Origin: Cinclus cinclus
Lineage: Eukaryota > Chordata > Aves > Passeriformes > Cinclidae
NCBI RefSeq assembly: GCF_963662255.1
Contig: NC_085055.1
Coordinates: 15,548,704 to 15,612,703 of the forward strand
Direction of reading: 5' to 3'
Length of the DNA: 64,000 nt
The notes below the pieces were generated by a model. The model did not search any database, was not told where the DNA came from, and saw only the letters and a list, made by a program, of their open reading frames with translations. Positions 37,401 to 48,600 of this stretch are shown in pieces. Position numbers and translations under genes: made by a program. The stretch's first letter is position 1; the number at the start of each line of letters is the position of its first letter.

Positions 37401-40400
37401 ATTTAAAAATATGAAAATTAATTTCAATATATTTATATGACCATGAGATATATTTAGCTTTCTTTCAATAAAATTTTAACTTCAGAAATGTGATTGCTTC
37501 TATTTTTCCTGTTGCAAACTCCTTCTGAGTTTTCTACAACTTGCACAAATGAGGAATGCTTCCAGTGATCCTCTTAAATGCCATCCAACCTGTGCCAGGT
37601 GCCTGCTGGGCTGGGGTAGCTTGCTAGAACATCAAATACAGAGACCAAATGAAGTTAATTTTTATCCAGCCTCCTACTCCAGGGAAGAATCAAAATGCCA
37701 TGTTGTCTTTTTGTCCATACTGTATTTCTAAATCCGTGATCTTTCCCTGCTCTTTAGCCTGTTAGGTGCATCAGAACTTCAGACGGGAAACTGCTTCATG
37801 CCCAGCATAAGATAAAAATAGGAGGTGCATATTTCATTAAGTAGAATGCTTTTGCCATTGTTTAACTCAAATTATGTGAGATGTGCTCTAAAATATCTTG
37901 ATGATTTCCCTAATGATGGAGCAAGTGGCTGCCAAGATTACATACTCAACATGACAACCGTTGTGTGTTTCCACAACACACTTCATTTTGCAGAACACAA
38001 ACTTTAATTTTCTTAAAATTTAAAACGCGCCCTTTGTGATTTGCTGTTTGTTTTTATCCATAATTCATTCTGTTTTGCATGATCTAGTCTTGCAGGATGC
38101 AAAGCAACTTCTTAGAATGCTTAAAATGCCCAGTGCTGTGAGCAAGCTCAGAGCTCTGCTGGCCGTAGCTATTGCTTCCAGTGCCAAGAAGATTAATGGT
38201 TGTCTTTGGGGTTTTATGTACTTCATAGTTTTATTTCAAATCTAGTAGAATGTAAAAGAATGTAGGAACACATCTGCTTATTGGGAAATTCCAGTGTAGT
38301 TAACAATCTGCAGTGATATAAGCACAGGACGTTACTGTTACGTATAGAGTGCATGTAACTACAAACAAAAATGCATTCTGGTCTAACCTGGGAATCTTGG
38401 CCAGTTTTTGCTCATTCTTTGCTGATCTATAACTTGACTTCTACTCAGCTAGATGCTTTTTATAGAGTGTGGTTATGAAAAGCGAAGTTCTAATGCAAAG
38501 TTTTATTTCCAATTATTGTTGCTTTTGAACGGAACGTAAGGTTCATGACTTTGAGCAAACTTTTGTGAAGTGAGGTGATGCTGAGCTCAAGCATTGCCTT
38601 TTCCTTCCTTTGTATGAGCTTTGTACCTGTTTTGTTGCTATGCTTGCCACTTGTCCACAAGGGAAACAGGAATGTGTCAGAAGTATAGCACTGGTCTTGG
38701 CATCATCACAACAAAAATACCACTCTCAGTTAATATACTTGGTTTTACAGCACGATGAGTAAATGGTTAGTAGTTCATGAAAGAGAAAAGTTTTGATGCT
38801 AATTCAAAGGGGAGAGATTTGTCTGATGTGAATTTCCAGTTTCATGTAAGATTTTGAAGTGAACTTGGGCCATCCATTGCGAGTGCCACAATTTTGCTTA
38901 CATAAGTGTGTGTTTCTCTCACAGATTGCTCTTTTCCATAACTTTGGCTCTCCCATATAAAATATGGATGGACTGACTGTATAAGTATGAAATTTTATTG
39001 CTAGATTTTGAACCCATGATATTTACACAAAAAATATCTGGCCTCTGCCTGCACTGAGAAATAATATATTGAATTAAATAGCAAAGGTTTCCATGCCTTC
39101 CGTGTGGGCTGGAAGCTTGGGGATAGATCCATTTGATAATAATCTGTAAAAATGTAGATTATAAAACCCTTCATGTATACCTGAAGGTGTGTTGTCCTGC
39201 ATTTGGACTTATTTTCCTAAGTACAGTATGCTCCAAAGTATGTTTATCTCAAATATTATAGTAACTCACTGTGAGTTGTACTAAATACTGAAAGTCTTTC
39301 TCAGTAAGAAAGAATAGACATTAGTTTTGTTCCGTTCATCCTTAACAACTTCTTTTCTATAGTAAAAAAAATGATTTATTGCTGTCCTAATTAGAACAGC
39401 AAAAAAGTACTATATTCCAGCTAGATTTATAATATGGTACAGGTTGGATAATAGCAAATTATTTAAAAATTTTGTTTTATTGCCATCCAAAATGATATGG
39501 TAGATTTGCACTTAAATAAGTAAAATACACAGATGATCTCTTCATTGATAGTAGATAATTTGGGAGTTTTTAGTGACACAAATACTAGCATAGTGGCAGT
39601 GTGGCGCTTCTTCTTGACTCACTTTTCCTCAAATATACTGGTATATGTTATCTATTCAGGAAAAAAAGTAATATCAGTTGGGGTAAGTGGTGATAACCTG
39701 ACCTTCTCTACAGAATAACTTGTCAGCATCTCAGAACTGCTGCCTGTCATGAAATATTACAGATTGAAGCATTACAATGCTTTTCTTTTGCAGCTTTCTA
39801 GCCCCATTTTGTTACCTATCCTTAATGGTAAATTGATCCCTATATCAAGCTCTTGGGGAGATACATTATCTGAGTCTTTTTTTAACTTCCTATTTCACCA
39901 TCATTATTGAAGCAATGACTGATGGTTGCATTGTTTAAATGTACTAATACCTACATTGTAATTATGAGCTTTTAGAGCATGGCAGAGCAATGCTGCTTGT
40001 GTCTCTGTAGACAGCTCACATGAATTATCTTTAAAGATAGTTACTGTGCTATGCGAGTATAATAATTTTGACTCTGTTTTGCTTGCCTGCCTCTCTGTTT
40101 AGCTATGGCCTTGTTTGGAAACCTGTCACTGATGAGCTGTTTTGTGAAGAGGCTGGGGTAAATTCCAGAACATGCGTAGACTGTACAATTAAGAAGAGCT
40201 TCTGGTACTCTCAATAAATAACATACTCATGATTTTGAGTTTTGAAGATGTATCACATTTATTCTTGTATAACTCTACCACTGTGATATTTTTAAGGAAG
40301 AGTGAAATTTTCTATTTATGCAAAGATAATTATTTTCTACTTAAGTCACAGCTGTTTATTCATATGAAGCAAAACCAAGCAAAAATAGAAGCCCCCATCT

Positions 40401-41206
40401 CTTTGTTTCTAGCTCCATGCATGTTCTGCACTTTGCATTCCAATGTTTGTGCATGGGACAGCTGCGTTCCAGCACGAAAGACCCAGCTTTGAAATAGAGA
40501 GTGAGTGATGTTGCCATCTAGTGTTTAATGAGCAGATTCAGATGTCGTCTAAGTGCATGCCACAGAGGAGAGAGCTTTCCTTGCTGCTTTTCTTGGAGAC
40601 TTCCTTGACCTTGATCTTAGTCACCTAAAGAGCTTTCAAATCTGATTTCAGTATTTCATTACCAACAGAAATGTGCCATATCATGCCTCCTGTAGGTACT
40701 TTAAACCTTTAAGAGGTGTAATAGTCTTGATTTTTATTAAGCAGCAAAGTTTGGGGAAGGTAATGAATGCACTCAGAAGACCTATTTTAACAGAATTGAA
40801 AGGGGGTGTTACTGCTCAAGTACCACACTTGGAGCCTGTCATGTAAGGAGTGCGTATCTGTAGTAGGATTTTGTTGCAGTAAATCTGCACATTATTTATT
40901 CTGATGGTTATTTCATCCTATATCTAATTTCTGGAATGGCAGAAAAAATGTATAATGATTTAGATATTATGGATATGATCCCAGACTCCTTGTCTAGATG
41001 AAATGACCCAACATTATTGAAAATTTGAGCCAAAGAATTGCTGCAGGTTTAGTATTTCAAAGGAGTAACTCTGGTCAGTTGTTGTATTTATGACAACTAC
41101 TGCTGTTGGGAACAGGAAAACCAAACTATCTTTGTTCGGAAGTGTATTAAATTAAAACCTCATTTTTGAAAATTTATTGGGAAGTACATATCCTCTTTGT
41201 TTTTAG
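34480..41206 (+). other. DNER: DNER intron 5, noncoding
   Basis: A 6.7-kb phase-0 intron from gtaagg to ttttag. It contains a decayed sense-oriented CR1 fragment (35.76-36.66 kb), which accounts for all the long frames there. A short exon-like opening near 38.1 kb is discussed under findings. No other element was recognised. Confidence 0.85.
35757..36656 (+). mobile_element. CR1 LINE, 5'-truncated reverse-transcriptase end (decayed)
   Basis: The fragment starts inside the reverse-transcriptase domain. [20 protein letters not shown] is followed by KFADDTNLGA (the FADD form of the catalytic box) and AESNGMKFKKSKCQVLHFG. The match then jumps frame: [15 protein letters not shown] appears in another frame near 36.09 kb, [10 protein letters not shown] returns to the first, and [19 protein letters not shown] lies in a third near 36.25 kb. 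The 3' end carries the CR1-type ggttggacgtgatgatcttg and stops at attctgtaat near 36656. At least two frameshifts and internal losses show that it is a dead copy. The 221-residue open frame at 35583-36248 combines intron sequence with this RT piece and is not a host gene. It lies in sense with DNER. Confidence 0.93.
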
Positions 41207-41360
41207 GCAACATTTTTTTGTGAGTGTGAAGATGCATATAAGGGTTCCCTGTGTGAAGAATTTGATGCCTGTCAGAGCCAACCTTGCCAGAACAATGCAA
41301 CCTGCACTGATGTAGCACAGAAACACGACAGGAACGATTTCACCTGCAGCTGCCTGCCTG
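41207..41360 (+). CDS. DNER: DNER exon 6: end of the third EGF and most of the fourth
   Basis: Starts in phase 0 with [20 protein letters not shown] and continues [24 protein letters not shown] and FTCSCLPG. Human has ATFSC, GTFCEEYDACQ, PCQNNASC and FTCVCLPG. It closes the EGF begun in exon 5 and carries five cysteines of the next. CQSQPC fits the O-glucose consensus and CQNNATC fits the O-fucose consensus (C2-x4-S/T-C3); NAT is also an N-glycosylation sequon. The acceptor is ttttag|GC and the donor is CCTG|gtaggt, phase 1. The minus-strand frame over this exon (41174-41524) is a shadow. Confidence 0.98.
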
Positions 41361-44016
41361 GTAGGTTTTGAATTCTTCAATAATGCAGCTTGACGTTTGG
41401 TGCATATCTTTTTGCAGAGCAGTGAACTGTGCAACTTCTGATACCAGAACAGACAGAAAATGCAACAACAACATAAGGGCAGTGGAAGCTTCTTCACTGG
41501 TGAAAAATGCCATTGAAAGCACATGTCTGAACCTTCACCCTATGAGGGAATTAAACATAACTAGTGGAACTTCACCTTATAAAACACAGGAGAAAAATTT
41601 AGTTTACATGAGCTTTTTCTTCATCAGTTTTTTTTTTTTTTTTCCCAGAAGTGTTCTGTGAGCACCACACATAAGCTTAGGTTTAGCTTTTTGGTTTTTT
41701 TTTCCAATAATTCTTGTTTTTTTTCTACTAATAAATGTCTAATGTCATTCAAATGGCTCAATCATTGTTAACTTCAGTGGTTTATGTTTCTATCCATAAT
41801 TATTGTATCCACCAAAATTTGTGTCCACACACTAAAAACGGTCTGGAAAATTAACTGTTTTCGTTACTTTGAATTTCTAAAAAATATTGATTTAATATGA
41901 AAAAATATTAGAGAAAAATGTGAGTAAGATTTTAATTATATGTCTCCATATGCAAGTTTCAGAAACATTTATATGTGGACATGGTAATGTTTCCTGAATT
42001 TTGATAGAAGGAAATATTATGAAGTTCAATATCAGCACAAAATACAGAGGTGTAATGATTCTTAGTGTGTATCTCACCAAAAAGCTGTCTTTCCCCCCCT
42101 TCTCTGGTGATTGTTTAGTACCTCTGCATTTCTAGCTCCTGCAAAGTATTTAGGATACTATTCCTGAATCATATTCCCTTTCAAATGGACAAAACCTGCA
42201 CTGTAGATGGTAATAAAACAGGACATATTTATTTTTATAAATGTGTCATAAGATATTACTTCTAATGAGTTTTCCTGCAAGCTGTAATGACAGTTGCAGG
42301 AAGTCCAATTCTTGTAGCAAGATTCAGAGCTGCACAATCATTTCAGCCTTTGTGCCACATTCTTTTGGGTGCATGTTGAATTCCAGGGTAATTTTGAACT
42401 TTCACAAACTTGGTAACAGTTAAAAGATGGAAGAATTTTTAAATTACTTAAGCACATTCAATACTGTGTTACAATTCATAAAAATAATCAGCTGAATGTG
42501 CAAACTAAAAAAGCTATGAAGCTTATAAATGAAAGAAGTCAGTGGATGCAGTCTTCTCTAATACTTCATTGTTGAAAATTTATATGAATTTGAGACCAGT
42601 TAGAATTGCAGAAAATCACTGGTTTTCCAGAGTGAAGCTGAGATCCTTCCCTCCAAGTGCTTCAACCCAATCAAGAGGACCTGCCATATGTTCTGGCATT
42701 CAACCTCATTTTTTTTCCTCCAGTTTAGGTGATTTAATAGAATCATTTTACAATGTACAGCAGTTTCTTTTTCCAGGTCTTGTGTTGCAGAGAGTAGTTT
42801 TATAATTTGGCTCTCTATAGCATGTGAAAGTGCAAGGTACACAGAAAGTCTTATAGATGCTTTTCTGTAGTAGTGCTGTAGCAGCTCTAATAATCTTTGT
42901 TGACAGCTATTTTATGGTGATATCATAAATTTAAACAGGTATGGGTCTTACTGTGTGCAAAAACCATACTGATTTTGATTGCATTAAAAATAATAATTTA
43001 ATAAAGTGGTGGGTGTTTCTTCCCTATTGTTTGATCTGGGGGGATCTCCCCCTTCTTTTTCCTTTTTCCCTGCTGCATCAGCTAAATCCTGTCCATGTAT
43101 GTCCTCTCTCTCACCTCGTTGTCTTTCTCTTCTATCCCTGTTCATAGCAGTGTTCATCTGGTCATAGCTTTAACACCAGCCATTCAGTTAAATATGCTCA
43201 TTATGGAAGATATTAATAATTTTTGTAGGGTTCCCTTTAAAAATATGTGTCTGTGTGTAGCATGTAGTTTTTTCTTCAGTCATGCATCGAAGATATTTTC
43301 TTGGAGGTAATTCAAAATCAGAAAAGGGCAATGTGTGGTATTTGTTATGAAATTTAGGTATGGAGTGTGGAATAATTTAGATTGTATTTTAAGTTTGTTC
43401 ATTTTTTGGGGATGTGTTACAGACATCAGACATATGGAACAAAGCAAACTTATGGTCAAATAGTATAATACACAATCTGTAGCTTGTGAACTTATAGCAG
43501 CTTATTTGGAAGAGTTTGCAACTGTGCTGAGCAGTTCTTCACAGCTCCCACTTAAAATAAACACTTTTTGAAGCCCAGAAGTAGGAGCAAATGACAGTCA
43601 TTCAGCATATGCACAAATAATTCATAGTGTTAGGTTCTGTTCAAAGCTTTGCTAACGATTATTGACTTGAGATTATTTGAAAATCTTTCCAAATTGACTT
43701 TATTTTTTTGATTATGTGAGTACCAATGAGGACCCAATATCTATTGCCAATTCACTGGTGATGTCAGAATATTGTGGTTGGTAAAATACGATGGATGAAG
43801 TCTCTAGAATTCTGCTCTTCTTTTATGCTTCTCTGGTGAAGTATGTGTTTTAATTAGAAATCTGATTTTATAAGAAATGAGATGTTGTCCTGGATTCTAT
43901 TGCTTTTATTGGTTAACTTGATTCAAGAGAAGTAATGGCATTATTTAGGTAGCTAAGCAATATGTTTAGTGGTAAACCCTTGCTCCATTTTCTGAATATT
44001 GTGAGCTGTTTTGTAG
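41361..44016 (+). other. DNER: DNER intron 6, noncoding
   Basis: A 2.7-kb phase-1 intron from gtaggt to ttttgtag. It is AT-rich with short poly-T runs near 41.63 and 41.70 kb. A cysteine-bearing open frame at 42241-42423 has no phase-compatible splice sites. Nothing else was recognised. Confidence 0.85.
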
Positions 44017-44130
44017 GTTACACTGGAGAGCTGTGCCAGTCAGAGATTGATCATTGCATCCAGCAGCCATGCCAGAATGGAGGGACCTGCTCATCCCACC
44101 TCAATGGATTCAGCTGTCACTGCCCAGAAG
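44017..44130 (+). CDS. DNER: DNER exon 7: EGF-like repeat
   Basis: A phase 1-1 exon of 114 nt (38 codons), matching human exon 7. It reads YTGELCQSEIDHCIQQPCQN, then GGTCSSHLNGFSCHCPEG. The first cysteine closes the repeat of exon 6 and the rest begin the next. CQNGGTC fits the O-fucose consensus that Notch-type EGF repeats carry. CIQQPC lacks the serine needed for the O-glucose consensus. The acceptor is ttttgtag|GT and the donor is GAAG|gtaacc. Because both ends are phase 1, skipping would remove exactly one EGF register without a frameshift. Confidence 0.98.
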
Positions 44131-45349
44131 GTAACCAGCCAATACCTCTCTCGTACCTAGTACAAAGTGCTGTTTCTTGGGGTGTACTTACTCTAAATTT
44201 TCAGCTATATTGATACACAGATATGTATATTTAAATGTTTTTAAATTTGTGCCTTGGCTTTTAATTGTAAGCAGAAAAGAAAACCAGATAAGAAATATTG
44301 GTATGATCAGCAACAGCATATGAAGTTTTGTAAGAGTTGAGTGTTTTGGTGTATATGTGGTGCAGAAATGTTCTTTCATTTTATGATAGAAATGAGGTTC
44401 CAGCACTGATGAGAAAGATCATACCCTGAGTCCCCTCAAATTCACCTGATTTTTATGTTGTCCAGTAAGTGCGTGAGAAAAAGATGCCTCCCTTGTAGTA
44501 TTTGAACATTTCTGCACATGGGCCAGTTGGCTAATGTGTGTGTAAAAGTAATAGCTAAATGAATTATTTCAATCCCCGAGGTTTTAATTAATTCTCCTTT
44601 CCACTTGGATATATTCCTTTCTTGACATGAAAGTTTCTCACTGGTAAACCTTTTAAATGTGAAACAAGGACACCCCAATGCCAGAGTGTGCTCTCATAAC
44701 ACTGTGCTGACTGTAATGACAGATCCCTAAATTGCTCATGAAAAAAATATCGTGAGTGGAAGCTTTCAATTATGAAGCCTCCTATTAGTTATTTATAATT
44801 AAGATTGGAACTTTGAACTAATTATACTTCTGTCCTTCCTTGATCTGTGGATGTTGGTTTTGTTCTGCCAGCACTTTAATGCTTGCTCTAAGGGTGCAAG
44901 TCTTTGATAACTGCTCTGGTAATATCTACTTGCTTAATAATGAAGATAATTTGTAGTTTCTTCAGAGTGCTATGCTTTAACACTTAGCTGCTGTGTTGAA
45001 ACACAGGCTGACATAGTGACAGCCATGCAGATCCTGCATGTGGAAAATTTTTGGAAATTGTTCCCCTTATAAATAGTAGTGAAATCCAGGAGAAAAATAT
45101 AAGATGTTAGACTTGGTCAATAATTTACTTGTGATTTTCTTAAGAAATCTGTTCAAGAGCCTTTAAGGCTGCAGGAAATGATGTTTCCAATGATGTTGGG
45201 AAGAGCAGCTAGTGGGAGTTTTGGTTGTTTTATGCCTGCCATACATAAAATGGTGCTGAGAAGAGCGTTTCTGTGTGCGGCTCGTCAATTGCTCTCTCCC
45301 GACGGCCTGTTAATGAATATGCTGCTCATACCTCAGCTTCTCTCTGGCT

Positions 45350-45690
45350 GCCCACGGGACAGGGTCCCTGGTGTGCCGAGGGCCCCGTGGCGGAGCCGTG
45401 GTGCCAGCAGCAGCTCCCGGTGCCCCGCCGAGGCCACCCTGCCCTGGGCACGGTGGGGGCTGTGGCTGCTCTCCCCTGGGGTGCCGTGGCCGTGGCCATC
45501 GGCCGAGAGGGGAGCGGGCCCTGGCAGCAGCGCTGCTCCCGCCAAGGCCCCTGCGGCCGGGCCAGGGCCCCACGCTGTGCCCTGTGGGGACAGCAGGAGA
45601 GAGAACGCTCCCCTCCACCTCCCTGCAGAGCTCCCTTCCCGAGGAGACTGACAGAGAGGTTCCACCTGTGCCGCTGCTTGGGGCACAGAA
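45350..45690. promoter_or_regulatory. Isolated CpG-rich block in intron 7 (possible regulatory element)
   Basis: I count about 22 CpG dinucleotides in some 340 bases of very GC-rich sequence; the flanks are AT-rich with almost no CpG. It includes runs such as gccgtggccgtggccatcgg and gcggccgggccagggcc. No known repeat, TATA box or domain could be recognised. Open frames of 117-199 residues on both strands overlap one another and are rich in Pro, Gly, Ala and Arg, as any GC-rich sequence would give. It could be an intronic promoter or enhancer, or the GC-rich part of an unrecognised transposable element. I do not call a gene here. Confidence 0.35.
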
Positions 45691-48600
45691 TTCCCACTGG
45701 CAGAAGCTTTTTCTGCTGCAGGATAACCAAGTCACTGGCGCCTCTTCTCTGTTTGCTGCGTTTGGATACCTCTGTGTTGAGATACTTGACTCCGCAGTCT
45801 TGTTGCCTGCTTTGTTCCCTGAATATTTATCTTCTGCTCCTGTCTTTTCCACCAATCCATATCTGTGTTTGATAAGTTTCCAATAGTTCATTTTAAGTTT
45901 AATTTTGGCACTGTTAGCGTACTCTCTCAGTGTTTAGGCTGTATACATTGCTCTTTTTTTCCTTCTGGGCACATTGGTATCATCTTCTTAGTATTCTGGT
46001 CTTTTTGTTTGTTGGCACTTCTGTTTTTGTTATGTGTTACAAATTTGTGTCCCTTTTCTGCTTGGAGACTTGAGGTTTTCCATGGTTTCTGGACTTGCCT
46101 TAAAGAAACAATGTGATTTTTGACCCTCCTAGAGGAAAGAAAAAGCCAGTTTCTTAGTGACTTCAAGAAGGACCTTTCTGCTCCTAGGCTTTGTTGATAG
46201 GCAAACATGTTTTTTGGGTCATCTATCTGAAACTTTCCATGCAGAGTTACCAGTTCTATTACTTCTGTATTTCTGACAACAGCTGTGTTGTAGAGCCAAG
46301 ATGGAACTGGGGGAAAAGCTGTCACTCTGGTTATTCATTTATATGTTGGACATGCTCACATGGTGTCAATGTTTTCAAAATCACTGGGGTAACAAAAGAA
46401 AAAAGGCTTTTCTGAAATGCACTTCCAACTCTTGTTAAAATCAGGTATTGTCCATTGGCCTGCATAATTTCCAATGTAGAAAATGCCTTTGGGGGGGATA
46501 GAATGTTTTGGAAATCACTTTCTGGACTGGCCAGAATTATTTCTCTTAGACTAGTCTTATATTAGTTCCTTGGAGATAAGAAAATAATTCTTAGGTTTGT
46601 AGGAACAAGTGACATCTTGTGTGCATGGTTGCTCTTCTTGTGTCGTCAACCTGTGATAATTCAAGAGCAATCCTAAAGCTTCTCCCTGACTCCCTAATAG
46701 TTGCTGGTGGTTCAGAGTGTTTCCCCATGAAGTTACCTGTGATGAGGGCGAGTGTTGGCACAGAAGTGGCACAGCCTGTCTGCAGGGGCCCATCCATTGC
46801 TCTGGATTAGCCTCAGGGCATTCTAAGTAATAAGGTGTTGCTTCTTCATTTTGTTTTGGAAGATCTAATGCCAATGAGCTGAAGAATTCAGATATCTTGT
46901 GGAAGGAAAGAGAGAGCTGATTTAATGAAATGTAGTGTCTAAGTTTACTATAACTGTCCCCTGATCATTCTTGCATCTTTTGAGATGTTTTCCTTTCACA
47001 GAGGCATCATTTAAGAGCTTTTGTTTGGGTTTTAATCTCTGAAGAGATTCAGTAATTTTTGTAAGTACAAAAAAGAGTAGATAATTGAAAACTGCAGATG
47101 CAGTAACTTGCAAATTTGCCTACCAACCCCCACTTTTGTAATTTAAGTGAGGTCTCTTGTTCTGCTGCTGTTCTGCTGTGCTTAATAGTAATTGCTTGTT
47201 GAGAAAAGGCTTTTCTTTCTGTAGTGCTAATTCAGCACAGTGGGGAAAGGTAACCGAGGACCTCATGTTTGTGTAGGAACTACAGTCTGCAGATATAATG
47301 TGGCTTGGAAGAGGATAAGAAAATGTGGCAAGTATTGCATGAGGAAAAGAAAAAGATGGCAGATAAAGGAATGAGATGGAAAAATGAAGAATGATCTTGA
47401 GATTGTGGATAGCTTTTACGAACAATATCTGTGGTTCGTGAAAAAACACATGATAACTGACAGAAGGCCAGATCTGAGGCACTGAAAAAGCAGCCTGTCT
47501 CGGATGTGAACAGTTCATGATGATTCTTTAGTCAATTTTACTGTCTTAAGAGTCCTTTAGTAAAGAAGATTTCATTATGCTTACAGATCCCATTTTCTGT
47601 GGGATGCACTATAGGTTTTAATATCCAAAATATGCCAGAAAATAAACTCTTATCTAAAATTGTTGAATCACATGTACTAAAAGGAAAATTGAATTTTATA
47701 CTTGAATTTGTAGTGAAGAAGCATAAACAATACTAAAGAACAAAGATTTTGTTTAAGATTTTGATGCTGTTACTGTGAAAACAATGTTTGGATCTTGTAC
47801 TTGCTTACAATTGGGTAGGGATCTTTGATTATTTTATTAATTTTATGTCAATAAACATACATTTAGAAAATATTACTTTCAAATGATCATGTAAAGGAAT
47901 TTCTAGACATTCTAAAATCCTGTACATAGTAAACATCCCAACCCAAAAATGGATATTTGAAATTTATATTCAGAATCATTTCATCCTTATCACTCTTAAA
48001 TATCTCCTCTCATTTTCTTCCACTTATTGCAGTGTATAGCAGACTGTTGTATTGACAGTAATATTAATGGATTTTATTTAAATTGATTGGGGTACTACTC
48101 ATCAATTTACAAATTTGGTTACTCCATTTTCTTTAAGCTTCTGAGAAGTAATGCGCATTTCCAAAAAACCCTCTAGTGGAATTAAATATACAAATAATAA
48201 TTTGAAATATAACAAACCCCTGGTTGGCATAAATAAATGTCATTACATTACATTAATAAACAGATATTAAATAAGTCAACATAAGTTTTAGAGGTGCTGA
48301 AGCTAGTTATCCTTATTTATGTAGGTATCAAATTCACAGAAATCTTTGTTGAAAGTTAAAATTAAAGAAGCCAACTTTATGGAAATTGCCTGACTGTCTG
48401 GTAAGGAAATGTGTTCCTTCTGGACAAAAATTTTGTAAAATTCAGTAGAATGAAAGACATGGTACTTGTGTATATATTTGATTTACATATTTTAAAGCTT
48501 TAGAGACCTTTTGTTAATTTTGCTCATATGATGCTATTCAAATAATTTAGTAGTGGACTATGGTTCAGAACAAAGCCAGACAGTAACGAGCAAAGTGCAG

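Noticed and set aside
41174..41524. Minus-strand 116-codon frame across exon 6
   Set aside because: Shadow of the coding exon on the other strand; it runs past both splice sites without signals.
42241..42423. Cysteine-bearing open frame in intron 6 (SCNDSCRKSNSC)
   Set aside because: The available acceptor and donor sites give phases 2 and 0, which cannot join the phase-1 exons 6 and 7.
45273..45872. 199-codon frame and other overlapping frames in the CpG-rich block
   Set aside because: High GC removes stop codons in all frames; no domain, start context or splice signals support one frame over another.
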